Assembly: GCF_943908415.1 (NCBI RefSeq)
Contig: NZ_CALTSY010000032.1
Span: 1 to 20,269 of the forward strand
Reading direction: 5' to 3'
DNA length: 20,269 nucleotides
Source: an uncultured Anaerococcus sp.
GTDB lineage: Bacteria > Bacillota > Clostridia > Tissierellales > Peptoniphilaceae
The position numbers and the translations under genes are program-made. The notes below the pieces were generated by a model, which saw only the letters and a list, made by a program, of their open reading frames with translations, was not told where the DNA came from and ran no database searches. This document shows positions 7,584-14,156 of the stretch, piece by piece; the stretch's first letter is position 1; each line of letters starts with the position of its first letter.

Positions 7584-8789
7584 ATGGAAGAAATATTACA
7601 AGCTTTAAGAAATAATGAAATAATTATTGTTACTGATGATGAAGATAGAGAAAACGAGGGAGACTTTATCTGTGCTGGGGAAAATGTCACAGGAGAGATG
7701 ATAAATCTTATGGCAAAATATGGTAGGGGGCTTATATGCACACCTATTAGCCAAGAAGTTGCTGATAGACTCAATCTAGGCCCTATGGTGGCTACAAACA
7801 CTGACAATCACTCAACAGCATTTACCGTATCAATAGATCATGTTGACACAACAACAGGAATTTCAGCTTATGAGAGAGCAGATACCATGAGAAGCTTATG
7901 TGATAGCTCCACTAAGCCTAGTGATTTGAGAAGACCGGGCCACGTATTTCCACTAGTGGCAAGAGAAGGCGGAGTTCTAGTAAGAGATGGTCATACAGAA
8001 GCAACAATAGATCTTATGGACCTTGCTGGACTTAAGGGAGTAGGTATTTGCTGTGAGATAATGGCAGAAGATGGTCATATGCTTAGAGGAGAAGGGCTAG
8101 TAGAATTGGCAAAAGAACTTGGCCTAAAGATGACAAGTGTTGAGGAAATCAGAAACTACAAGCTTGAACAACTTAGAAAAAAAGAAGCAAATATAGAACA
8201 GACAGATATTATAAATCTACCAACAGACTATGGAACTTTTAGAGCAGTAAGCTTTCTAGATAAGGAAAGTGGAGAAGAACACTTAGCCCTTATAAAAGGT
8301 GATGTCAATAAAGAAGATGTCCTATGCAGGTTACACTCTGAATGCCTAACAGGAGATGTATTTGGATCTCGTCGTTGCGATTGTGGATCACAATTACACA
8401 AGGCCTTAGAGATGATAGATAAAGAAGGATCTGGAGTCCTAGTTTATCTAAGACAAGAGGGCAGAGGTATAGGACTATTCAACAAAATTAAAGCTTATGG
8501 CCTCCAAGAAGAAGGCTATGATACAGTAGATGCTAATATCAAGCTAGGCTTTCCTGCAGATATGAGAGACTATAAAGTAGGAGCAAATATATTAGAAAAA
8601 CTAGGAGTAAAATCTGTAAGACTTCTTACAAACAATCCTGATAAAATAGAGCAAGTGGAAAAATATAATATCAAGGTAACTGATAGGGTACCTATAGAAA
8701 TCCACTCAAACGAGACAGATAGGATATATCTAAAGACAAAAGCTGACAGAATGAGACATCAACTAGGCGAATTTAAAGGAGCAAACTAA
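7584..8789 (+). CDS. ribBA: RibBA: DHBP synthase / GTP cyclohydrolase II
   Basis: A fused enzyme that supplies both starting branches. The N-terminal half (about 1-200) makes 3,4-dihydroxy-2-butanone 4-phosphate from ribulose 5-phosphate and carries DDEDRENEGDF and RPGHVFPL. The C-terminal half (about 205-401) is GTP cyclohydrolase II, with zinc ligands Cys254, Cys265 and Cys267 in CLTGDVFGSRRCDCG and the RQEGRGIGL motif. Both sets of catalytic motifs look intact, so both activities are expected. No clear ribosome site lies before ATG 7584, which is 5 bases after ribE, so it may depend on coupling. The stop overlaps the ribH start as TAATG. Confidence 0.96.
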   Translation: MEEILQALRNNEIIIVTDDEDRENEGDFICAGENVTGEMINLMAKYGRGLICTPISQEVADRLNLGPMVATNTDNHSTAFTVSIDHVDTTTGISAYERADTMRSLCDSSTKPSDLRRPGHVFPLVAREGGVLVRDGHTEATIDLMDLAGLKGVGICCEIMAEDGHMLRGEGLVELAKELGLKMTSVEEIRNYKLEQLRKKEANIEQTDIINLPTDYGTFRAVSFLDKESGEEHLALIKGDVNKEDVLCRLHSECLTGDVFGSRRCDCGSQLHKALEMIDKEGSGVLVYLRQEGRGIGLFNKIKAYGLQEEGYDTVDANIKLGFPADMRDYKVGANILEKLGVKSVRLLTNNPDKIEQVEKYNIKVTDRVPIEIHSNETDRIYLKTKADRMRHQLGEFKGAN

Positions 8790-9247
8790 TGAGAGAATAC
8801 AGTGCAGAATTAAGAAGTGAAGGTAAAAAATACGGAATAGTAGTAGCAAGATTTAACCATTTTATAACAGATAGGCTAGTAGAAGGTTGTCTAGATACCC
8901 TACAAAGACATGGTGTAAAAGATGAAGAGATTGAAATCATAAGAGTACCAGGAGCATTTGAAATCCCACTAGCAGCTAAAAAAGCTACAAGTAAGGACTA
9001 TGACGCAGTAATCTGCCTAGGTGCTGTTATTAGAGGAGATACACCACACTTTGACTATGTATGTAGCGAAGTATCAAAGGGTGTAGCTAATGTAGGATTA
9101 AGTACTGAAAAGCCAGTAATATTTGGAGTAATCACAACAGATACAATAGATCAAGCTATACAAAGGGCTGGAGTTAAGTCAGGTAACAAGGGAGCAGATG
9201 CAGCACTATCAGCAATAGAAATGGCAAATCTAATGGATCTTATATAG
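8789..9247 (+). CDS. ribH: 6,7-dimethyl-8-ribityllumazine synthase
   Basis: It joins the dihydroxybutanone phosphate from RibBA with the aminopyrimidine from RibD to give lumazine, the substrate of RibE. The 152-residue protein shows the family motifs: ARFNHFITDRLVEGCLDTL at the N-terminus, GAFEIPLAAK, and CLGAVIRGDTPHFDYVC with the catalytic histidine in GDTPHFD. Lumazine synthases usually assemble into large hollow shells. Its ATG overlaps the ribBA stop by one base. It is the last gene of the operon, followed by a terminator. Confidence 0.96.
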   Translation: MREYSAELRSEGKKYGIVVARFNHFITDRLVEGCLDTLQRHGVKDEEIEIIRVPGAFEIPLAAKKATSKDYDAVICLGAVIRGDTPHFDYVCSEVSKGVANVGLSTEKPVIFGVITTDTIDQAIQRAGVKSGNKGADAALSAIEMANLMDLI

Positions 9248-9255
9248 GCAAAAGT

Positions 9256-9292
9256 AAAGACTTCTTGAGGATATCCTTAAGAAGTCTTTTTA
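9256..9292 (+). terminator. Terminator of the riboflavin operon
   Basis: AAAGACTTCTTGAGG pairs with CCTTAAGAAGTCTTTT (one G-U) around ATAT, followed by T-rich sequence. Its right arm is the start of the 25-bp segment repeated at 17353-17377. Confidence 0.88.
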
Positions 9293-9300
9293 TATTTAAA
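9276..9300 (+). repeat. Left 25-bp direct repeat bracketing the accessory block
   Basis: These 25 bases (the right arm of the ribH terminator plus TATATTTAAA) recur exactly at 17353-17377. Both copies are followed by CTATTA and, directly or after 12 extra bases here, TACAAA. Confidence 0.8.
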
Positions 9301-9318
9301 CTATTAAGAAATTTATTA
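9301..9318 (+). repeat. 18-bp repeat, copy A
   Basis: ctattaagaaatttatta occurs here and again at 12911-12928. In each place it lies just beyond the 3' end of a copy of the regulator gene (minus strand), so it marks the edge of a duplicated module. Confidence 0.75.
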
Positions 9319-9333
9319 TACAAAAACTAGCAA

Positions 9334-9439
9334 TTAGTATTCTTTTAATATAGTTTTTCTTAAGAAATTCACATTGAATTCAAATAACAGCTATACTTTC
9401 ACCAATCTCATTTCTGATTTTATCAAGTTCATTATTCAT
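9334..9439 (-). pseudogene. Internally deleted copy of the RNPP-like regulator gene
   Basis: Read on the minus strand, ATG at 9439 opens MNNELDKIRNEIGESIAV, 14 of 18 identical to the start of the intact regulator (12944-13861), then meets a stop at 9380. In the next frame the segment FEFNVNFLRKTILKEY and a stop at 9334 match the extreme C-terminus of that regulator (10 of 16). About 800 bases of the middle are missing and the frame does not survive the junction. The upstream side is still similar, including a ribosome-site remnant and the shared palindrome. The divergence of the two copies suggests an old paralog that was later gutted, not a fresh duplicate. Confidence 0.85.
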
Positions 9440-9466
9440 AAGCCAACTCTCCTAATAACAATAAAT

Positions 9467-9482
9467 AGGAACTATAGTTCCT
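9467..9482. promoter_or_regulatory. Palindromic operator, copy A (locus A)
   Basis: AGGAACTATAGTTCCT is a perfect 16-bp inverted repeat. Its 14-bp core is identical to 13888-13901. The centre lies 30.5 bp upstream of the -10 at 9505-9510, near -42 relative to the expected start, the position of a class II activator. Binding by the regulator is inferred. Confidence 0.75.
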
Positions 9483-9501
9483 GTTGCGTAAGCTATACAT
9501 A

Positions 9502-9510
9502 TGATATTAT
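9502..9510 (+). promoter_or_regulatory. Extended -10 of the RiPP locus promoter
   Basis: TGATATTAT is an extended -10 (TGnTATTAT) with no good -35 at the right distance (TGTTGC at 9482-9487), as expected for an activator-dependent promoter. A second TATAAT at 9534-9539 also lacks a good -35 and could be an alternative. The 100-base leader up to 9616 encodes nothing I can recognise. Confidence 0.55.
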
Positions 9511-9616
9511 TTTAAGCAAAGATAGAAAGGTTGTATAATCTTATAAAATCATGCTATCTGATATTCTAAGAACGAAAAAAATTGTATAGTGAAACATAAC
9601 AAAAAGGAGGGGAAAA

Positions 9617-11155
9617 ATGATTAATAAAGTAATAAGAAAGTCTAGTATATATATTATTTTACAAATACTTTTTTCTATATTATCTACTATTACTATAGCT
9701 GCAATCCCTATACTACATAAAATTTTAATAGACGATGTTATTCCACAATCATCTCTTATTCATTTAAAAAAAATATTTATATATTATTTAATTGCAATTT
9801 TATCTTATTTATTGTTTACTTTTTTGTCTGAAAAATTTGTTTGGCGTACAGCAATAGATTTTGAAAATCGAATGCAAAAGATAATATTTTCTAGGTTAAC
9901 AGAGTTAAATTATGATAGATATTCAAGCAAAAAAACGGAAGAATACTATGCCTTATTGACCAAAAATATAACCCAAATTGAACAAGATTATTTAACACCT
10001 GAAATTTCCTTGTTTAAATCCTTGTTTTCAATTTTAATATATGGAACAATTACATTTATTTATAATAAATTAATATTTTTTATTATTTTAATATTATCTT
10101 TAACTGTCGTATTTATTCCAAAAGTCTTTAAAGGTAAACTTAAATCTTTAGCATCTATCTATATTAAGCAAAATGAAAAGTATGCCAATATAGTTAATGA
10201 ATTATTAAGGGCTTTTGATATGATAGATTCTAAAGTGAAAAAGTCTTTTAATAGTAAATTTTCTTATGAGACAACTTTATTAAGCGGAAAAAGATTAGAT
10301 TATGGATCAGTTAAAATTGTTAGTAACTTAGTGTCAGGTGGATTAATAATGATTTTAGAAATGATCATATTAATTATATCAGTATATTTTTCTATAATAA
10401 ATATTATTACTGTAGGTGAAGTAGTGATGTTCTTCTCCTATTCAAAATCATTTACAGATCCTTTAACAGAAATTTTATATTGTATAAATGCTATCAATAG
10501 TACAGAAGATATTAGAAATGATTTGAATGAATTCCTTAATCAAGAGCCCACAGATATCAGTTTCAATGAATTATTTACTGATGATAGATTAATTATAGAT
10601 AATGTTGAAGTTACTTATCCTGACAAAAAATATATCTATAACTGTGAATTTAGAAAAGGTGGCAAATACATTATTTTTGGAGACAGCGGCTCAGGCAAAT
10701 CCACATTATTGAAATTATTAGCTGGTAAGGTAAGCGATAATGCAAAAGTTAGCCCATCTTTTAATTATTCGAATGATGAAATCTCATATTTATCTCAAGA
10801 ACAAATTATTTTTTCTGATGATTTCTATAACAATGTAACATTGTATGGAGCTTATAATTATAATGACAATTTGACGAATTTTTATGATGATAAGTACATA
10901 AATAAAGAAGATGTATCAGTAATGAGTGGTGGGGAGAAACAATATATAAAGATTATTAGAAGTCTAATACAAAATAAAAAACTATTATTACTAGATGAAC
11001 CAACTACAGGAATGGATGAGATGTCAGCAAAAAGAATAATGGAATCTATATCTAATTTAGAAGATACCGTTGTGGTTGTTACACATAACATTTCCATAGT
11101 TAATCAAGATAAATGGTCATTATTAAATATAGACGAAGTGAGAGAAATAATATGA
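9617..11155 (+). CDS. Peptide-type ABC exporter (membrane + ATPase)
   Basis: A 512-residue half-transporter. About residues 1-275 form the membrane domain, with hydrophobic segments near 10-32, 52-70, 135-168 and 235-275. The ATPase domain follows: Walker A GDSGSGKS at 355-362, Q-loop in YLSQEQ near 394, signature MSGGE at 436-440, Walker B LLLLDE at 456-461 and switch His490. It has no N-terminal C39 peptidase domain, so it cannot trim a leader itself. The start follows GGAGGGG. The stop overlaps the next start as ATGA. With a PqqD-like protein, a radical SAM enzyme and a small peptide behind it, its likely job is export of the modified peptide, or immunity to it. Confidence 0.88.
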   Translation: MINKVIRKSSIYIILQILFSILSTITIAAIPILHKILIDDVIPQSSLIHLKKIFIYYLIAILSYLLFTFLSEKFVWRTAIDFENRMQKIIFSRLTELNYDRYSSKKTEEYYALLTKNITQIEQDYLTPEISLFKSLFSILIYGTITFIYNKLIFFIILILSLTVVFIPKVFKGKLKSLASIYIKQNEKYANIVNELLRAFDMIDSKVKKSFNSKFSYETTLLSGKRLDYGSVKIVSNLVSGGLIMILEMIILIISVYFSIINIITVGEVVMFFSYSKSFTDPLTEILYCINAINSTEDIRNDLNEFLNQEPTDISFNELFTDDRLIIDNVEVTYPDKKYIYNCEFRKGGKYIIFGDSGSGKSTLLKLLAGKVSDNAKVSPSFNYSNDEISYLSQEQIIFSDDFYNNVTLYGAYNYNDNLTNFYDDKYINKEDVSVMSGGEKQYIKIIRSLIQNKKLLLLDEPTTGMDEMSAKRIMESISNLEDTVVVVTHNISIVNQDKWSLLNIDEVREII

Positions 11156-11421
11156 AAAGTTACAAATTATCAAAAGCATTGGCTTGGCAAAAAGTTGAAA
11201 AGTATGATTTAGTATATTTTTTAGAGCTAAAAAGTGGAAATTTTTTCTATTTTACTGAAACGGGAGCTTTTATAATTGAAATGGTTTTAAATGAAGAAAA
11301 TTATATTTCAATTATAGATAAATGCTTAGAAATATATGAAATAAGTGCTGATGATTTACTTAATTATTTGAATGATTTTTTTATTGAATTAGAGAGGATG
11401 AAGATAATTGAAACTTATTAA
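11152..11421 (+). CDS. PqqD-like RiPP recognition protein
   Basis: An 89-residue protein that I read as a stand-alone RiPP recognition element (PqqD family), the winged-helix fold that binds leader peptides and presents them to the modifying enzyme. Visible features fit: an N-terminal strand-rich part (VYFLELKSGNFFYFTETGAFI) with the typical aromatic and glycine positions, then helices around ISIIDKCLEIYEISADDLLNYLNDFFIELERMKII. I start it at ATG 11152, which overlaps the ABC gene stop, rather than at the in-frame ATG at 11113, which would add 13 residues inside the ABC gene. Its end overlaps the start of the radical SAM gene. Sequence identity to named PqqD proteins is low by eye; order and size carry much of the assignment. 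Confidence 0.75.
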   Translation: MKSYKLSKALAWQKVEKYDLVYFLELKSGNFFYFTETGAFIIEMVLNEENYISIIDKCLEIYEISADDLLNYLNDFFIELERMKIIETY

Positions 11422-12457
11422 TTATGAATACGATAATATTATAGATATTGCATCAAATGAGAGGATTCCATTTGTAGTCACAATAGAATTAAATACTATA
11501 TGTAATTTGAAGTGTGAACATTGCTATATTCCAAGTCATACAAATGAAGGAATGGATATTGAAACGATTAAAACTTTATTAAATAATCTTAGAGAGCTCG
11601 GGACATTTGAATTAGTCTTTACTGGTGGAGAAATTTTTCTTCGAAAAGATATATATGATATATTAAAATATAGTCGAGATCTTGGATTTAGTATAAAGCT
11701 TTTTACAAATGTTACATTAATAGACGAAGAGATGGCGGAAAAATTATCAAAATTACCTATTTCTCTTATTTCTACAAGTATTTATTCACTGACAGATGAA
11801 ATTCATGATTCCATAACTCATAAAAAAGGAAGTCTACAGATGGCTTTACAAGGAATAGAAAATATACGAAAATATAATATTCCACTCGAGGTAAAAATGA
11901 TAGTTATGAATAAAAATATTAATTCTATAAAGTCTTTAGAACAATTTTGTAAAGAAAAAGATATAAAATTTGTAGCATCACCTTTTGTTTTTCCAAAATC
12001 TAATGGTGATATTTCACCAATTAACAATAGGGTAAATGATAAAGAATCATTATTTACAATTGTAGATTCAATAGATGATATATCTAAATTCAACCCTGCT
12101 GTACATGATGATAATGATTATATTTGCCCAAATATGAGATATTCAATAGGGATTGAGTGTAATGGAAATGTCAACCCATGTAATGCTTTATTTTATAGCA
12201 TAGGAAATATATATAATGAAAGCATTAAAAAAATATGGGATTCGGAAAATCTCAAAGCCTTTCAAAATATGAAATTTGGAGATTTAAAAGATTGTAAAGG
12301 TTGTGCAAATAAGTCTTTTTGCATTCGTTGTCCTGGAATCGCACACAGTGAATCTGGTAATTATCTCAAATCTTATGCCTTTGCTTGTAGTATGGCAGAA
12401 GTGAGACATTACAAATATAAGGAAAGAGAGGAGGAATTTTTAAATGAGAATCAATGA
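11408..12457 (+). CDS. Radical SAM/SPASM peptide maturase
   Basis: A 349-residue radical SAM enzyme. The [4Fe-4S] motif CNLKCEHC uses Cys32, Cys36 and Cys39, and TGGEIF is the SAM-binding GGE motif. The C-terminal SPASM domain for auxiliary clusters is complete: Cys240-x12-Gly-x4-Cys258, then Cys296-x2-Cys299-x5-Cys305-x2-Cys308, then Cys327. Such enzymes make thioether or carbon-carbon crosslinks in peptides (PqqE, AlbA and related maturases). The start is TTG 11408, ten bases after GAGAGG; no usable ATG lies before the conserved core. It overlaps the PqqD-like gene by 14 bases and the small peptide gene by 14. The product chemistry cannot be read from sequence; a sactipeptide- or ranthipeptide-type thioether is the favoured guess because the peptide carries two cysteines. 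Confidence 0.9.
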   Translation: MKLINYEYDNIIDIASNERIPFVVTIELNTICNLKCEHCYIPSHTNEGMDIETIKTLLNNLRELGTFELVFTGGEIFLRKDIYDILKYSRDLGFSIKLFTNVTLIDEEMAEKLSKLPISLISTSIYSLTDEIHDSITHKKGSLQMALQGIENIRKYNIPLEVKMIVMNKNINSIKSLEQFCKEKDIKFVASPFVFPKSNGDISPINNRVNDKESLFTIVDSIDDISKFNPAVHDDNDYICPNMRYSIGIECNGNVNPCNALFYSIGNIYNESIKKIWDSENLKAFQNMKFGDLKDCKGCANKSFCIRCPGIAHSESGNYLKSYAFACSMAEVRHYKYKEREEEFLNENQ

Positions 12458-12605
12458 CAATAAGAGAGTTTTTTCTAAACCTGTTGTTTATAAAGGAGAA
12501 ACAAAAGTTGTACATGTAGTTTGTAAAAAAGCTGCTTGTAGTGGTAGTTCTAGTCACATTACAATTAGTAAACTTGATAAAGCGACTAAAAATAAAGCTT
12601 CATAG
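12444..12605 (+). CDS. Putative RiPP precursor peptide
   Basis: A 53-residue gene that is easy to miss. It starts at ATG 12444, inside the last codons of the radical SAM gene, behind AGGAGG (12429-12434). The N-terminal half is basic with no signal peptide (MRINDNKRVFSKPVVYKGE), fitting a leader. The C-terminal half holds the only two cysteines, Cys27 and Cys32 (VVCKKAACSGSSSHIT), then a Ser/Thr/Lys-rich tail, fitting a core crosslinked by the radical SAM enzyme. A terminator follows 17 bases after the stop. I recognise no named precursor family. No protease gene lies nearby, so leader removal would need a host enzyme. Precursor role is inferred from size, cysteines and position. Confidence 0.75.
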   Translation: MRINDNKRVFSKPVVYKGETKVVHVVCKKAACSGSSSHITISKLDKATKNKAS

Positions 12606-12622
12606 TTTATGATTTAATTTTT

Positions 12623-12666
12623 AAAAGCCGTTGCAATATTATATTAGTTGATAACGGCTTTTTTTA
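12623..12666 (+). terminator. Terminator of the RiPP locus
   Basis: AAAAGCCGTT pairs with AACGGCTTTT across a 20-base loop, followed by a run of T. It ends locus A directly behind the precursor gene. Confidence 0.85.
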
Positions 12667-12763
12667 TTGGAAAATAAACTGTTCCTTGAAAAGCCATTCC
12701 TAATTATTAAAAAAATTAATAATAATCAATAATTAGAGAATATTCCGATATTTTTAGTGATTC

Positions 12764-12886
12764 CTATACTAAGATCTCTAAATATAGTCTAATAATATCT
12801 TCTCTGTAAACTTCTTCTATCTCGCTTTTAGTAAAATAAGACTCACTAGCCCCTGCATTGGAGCTTATTAAAAACAACTTCTTCAT
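12764..12886 (-). pseudogene. Truncated copy of the lipid kinase gene (5' end only)
   Basis: A 40-codon open frame. Residues 1-30 match the start of the intact kinase at 17382-18281 in 20 positions (MKKLFLISSNAGASE against MKKLFLISSHAGASE), then similarity fades to ILV and a stop. The GGDGS catalytic loop is absent, so it cannot be an enzyme. The promoter is also copied: TATAAT at 12893-12898 lies six bases before the ATG, exactly as in the intact gene. It is in line behind the regulator on the same strand. It is evidence that a module containing the kinase's 5' end was duplicated together with the regulator. Confidence 0.85.
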
Positions 12887-12910
12887 ACACATATTATAGC
12901 AAAATTATCA

Positions 12911-12928
12911 CTATTAAGAAATTTATTA
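12911..12928 (+). repeat. 18-bp repeat, copy B
   Basis: Exact match to 9301-9318, again just past the 3' end of a regulator copy. Confidence 0.75.
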
Positions 12929-12943
12929 GATAAGATCTAGCAA

Positions 12944-13861
12944 CTAGAATTCTTTAAATATAGTATTTCTTAACAAATTCACATTCAAGTCAAAGAAAAC
13001 ATTATTCTCTTTAATATAAAAATATGTAAGAGCCTCATCGATATCCAAATAAAAATTAGAACTATTATTATAGTAATTGATTATTCCCCTATAAAGTAAG
13101 GTTTGGAAATAAGTCATTAGGTGGTGGTTAGTTATTGACAAATCTAGAATTGCAGTTAGTAAGTCAAAGTCAGTGGTGTAATCCTTTAAGTTACCTATCT
13201 TTATGACCAATGCATTATATAAGTACTTCATTTTTAGGTCTGGATATATATCTAATTCCTCTGCCTTTTCTTTAAGTTTTATTATAGAAATATGGGCAAC
13301 TTCATCTATTTTTTCGCTAGAATCTGCTAAGTCTGGAGCTATAGATTCTTTTAGTAAAAAAATCTTATAGTCTAAAATTTCCTCATACTCAGTATTATTA
13401 ATATTAAGATTATATGCAAGTGTTAGAGCTTCGTATGCACTTGATATTTCATCATTAATAATATGAACCCAAGACTTAGTAAATAAGTACTTTTTATATT
13501 CTAATGAATTAGTAGGTATGTAGCTAATTAAGTCACCCATTAACTTGTATATTTGAATTATTTTATTGTGATCTCTATTATCAAGATAATATAAAAACTG
13601 GCTATAGAGCATACTTAAGTGTAAGCTTGGATTAGTAGAGCTAGTTTTTATAATATCAGCAATAGATATACCTAAAAACTCATCTATTAAACTAGTAGTA
13701 ATTAAAGAAGGATAGCTATGCCCATTTTCAATCTTTGATAGAGACCTTCTTGAGATACCTATCATATATGAAAAATCTTCCTGACTATATCCTTTTAGTT
13801 TTCTATTAACAGAAATGCTTTCCCCAATCTCGCTTCTGATTTTGTCAAATTTATTATTCAT
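12944..13861 (-). CDS. RNPP-like (PlcR/Rgg-type) peptide-sensing regulator
   Basis: A 305-residue regulator. Residues about 8-68 form a Cro/C1-type helix-turn-helix: IGESISVNRKLKGYSQEDFSYMIGISRRSLSKIENGHSYPS. The remainder, about 75-305, is almost wholly helical, with repeated 35-40-residue blocks such as YKKYLFTKSWVHIINDEISSAYEALTLAYNL, resembling the tetratricopeptide-like domain with which PlcR, PrgX and Rgg bind short peptides. Length fits (280-310). The ATG follows AAGGAG (13869-13874). A promoter, TTCTTA (13914-13919) and TATAGT (13891-13896), has its -10 inside the palindrome, so binding there should also limit its own transcription. A 41-residue pro-peptide gene is divergent from it. 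A phage-type repressor is the main alternative; the long helical half and the divergent peptide argue against it. Confidence 0.8.
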   Translation of the reverse strand: MNNKFDKIRSEIGESISVNRKLKGYSQEDFSYMIGISRRSLSKIENGHSYPSLITTSLIDEFLGISIADIIKTSSTNPSLHLSMLYSQFLYYLDNRDHNKIIQIYKLMGDLISYIPTNSLEYKKYLFTKSWVHIINDEISSAYEALTLAYNLNINNTEYEEILDYKIFLLKESIAPDLADSSEKIDEVAHISIIKLKEKAEELDIYPDLKMKYLYNALVIKIGNLKDYTTDFDLLTAILDLSITNHHLMTYFQTLLYRGIINYYNNSSNFYLDIDEALTYFYIKENNVFFDLNVNLLRNTIFKEF

Positions 13862-13887
13862 AATCCTACTCCTTATATCAACAGATG

Positions 13888-13901
13888 GGAACTATAGTTC
13901 C
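13888..13901. promoter_or_regulatory. Palindromic operator, copy B (locus B and regulator)
   Basis: GGAACTATAGTTCC, a perfect 14-bp inverted repeat identical to the core at 9468-9481. On the plus strand its centre is 30.5 bp before the -10 of the pro-peptide promoter; on the minus strand it contains the regulator's own -10. One bound dimer could therefore activate the peptide side and repress the regulator side. Confidence 0.75.
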
Positions 13902-13921
13902 TAGTGTACAACTTAAGAACA

Positions 13922-13930
13922 TGATACTAT
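13922..13930 (+). promoter_or_regulatory. Extended -10 of the pro-peptide promoter
   Basis: TGATACTAT, an extended -10 matching that of locus A at the same distance from the operator, with a poor -35 (TAGTGT at 13902-13907). The start point would fall near 13937, right at the AGGAGG, giving a very short leader. Confidence 0.55.
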
Positions 13931-13948
13931 TTTAACAGGAGGTATAAA

Positions 13949-14074
13949 GTGAAAAAGATAATAGTTATTTTGCTAATAGCGGGTTTTCTAATCAATCCAA
14001 GTGGTGAAAAAAAGAAAAATGCATTTCTTCAAACACGAATTGATACAATATATTTTAATGAATTTGATTCGTAG
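13949..14074 (+). CDS. Putative pheromone pro-peptide (PapR/SHP-like)
   Basis: A 41-residue gene with a GTG start behind a perfect AGGAGG six bases away. The protein has a textbook export signal: two lysines, a hydrophobic run (MKKIIVILLIAGFLINPSG), then a short charged linker (EKKKNAF) and a C-terminus ending IDTIYFNEFDS. Size and architecture match pro-peptides of the PapR type, in which the last 5-8 residues are released outside and re-imported to bind the regulator. It is divergent from the RNPP-like regulator gene and shares its operator. No named pheromone family is recognised. Alternatively it could be a small membrane peptide or a toxin. Confidence 0.7.
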   Translation: MKKIIVILLIAGFLINPSGEKKKNAFLQTRIDTIYFNEFDS

Positions 14075-14092
14075 TACTTATATTTTTATACT
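14064..14092 (+). promoter_or_regulatory. Possible second promoter for the bacteriocin genes
   Basis: TTGATT (14064-14069) and TATACT (14087-14092) with a 17-base spacer. The -35 lies inside the last codons of the pro-peptide gene. It would give the bacteriocin genes expression independent of the palindrome, in addition to read-through; no terminator separates them from the pro-peptide. Confidence 0.45.
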
Positions 14093-14156
14093 AAATATGT
14101 ATTTAAAATAATTTGATATAAAGATTATTAAAACAAAATTTTAGAAGGAGAATTAA

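Larger units (their letters stand above)
12606..12943. other. Stretch between locus A and the regulator
   Basis: No intact gene. It contains the locus A terminator, about 90 A+T-rich bases in which I see nothing, the truncated lipid-kinase copy with its -10 box, and the second 18-bp repeat (12911-12928) behind the regulator stop. No clear terminator for the minus-strand regulator is visible. Confidence 0.6.

Noticed and set aside
7131..7807. Two minus-strand frames across ribE and ribBA
   Set aside because: Antisense shadows rich in serine and phenylalanine with no motifs or ribosome sites.
9531..9569. Short TTG-started frame in the locus A leader, at the place where locus B has its pro-peptide
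   Set aside because: Only 12 codons, no export signal and a ribosome site with wrong spacing; it might be a decayed pro-peptide but I cannot support it.
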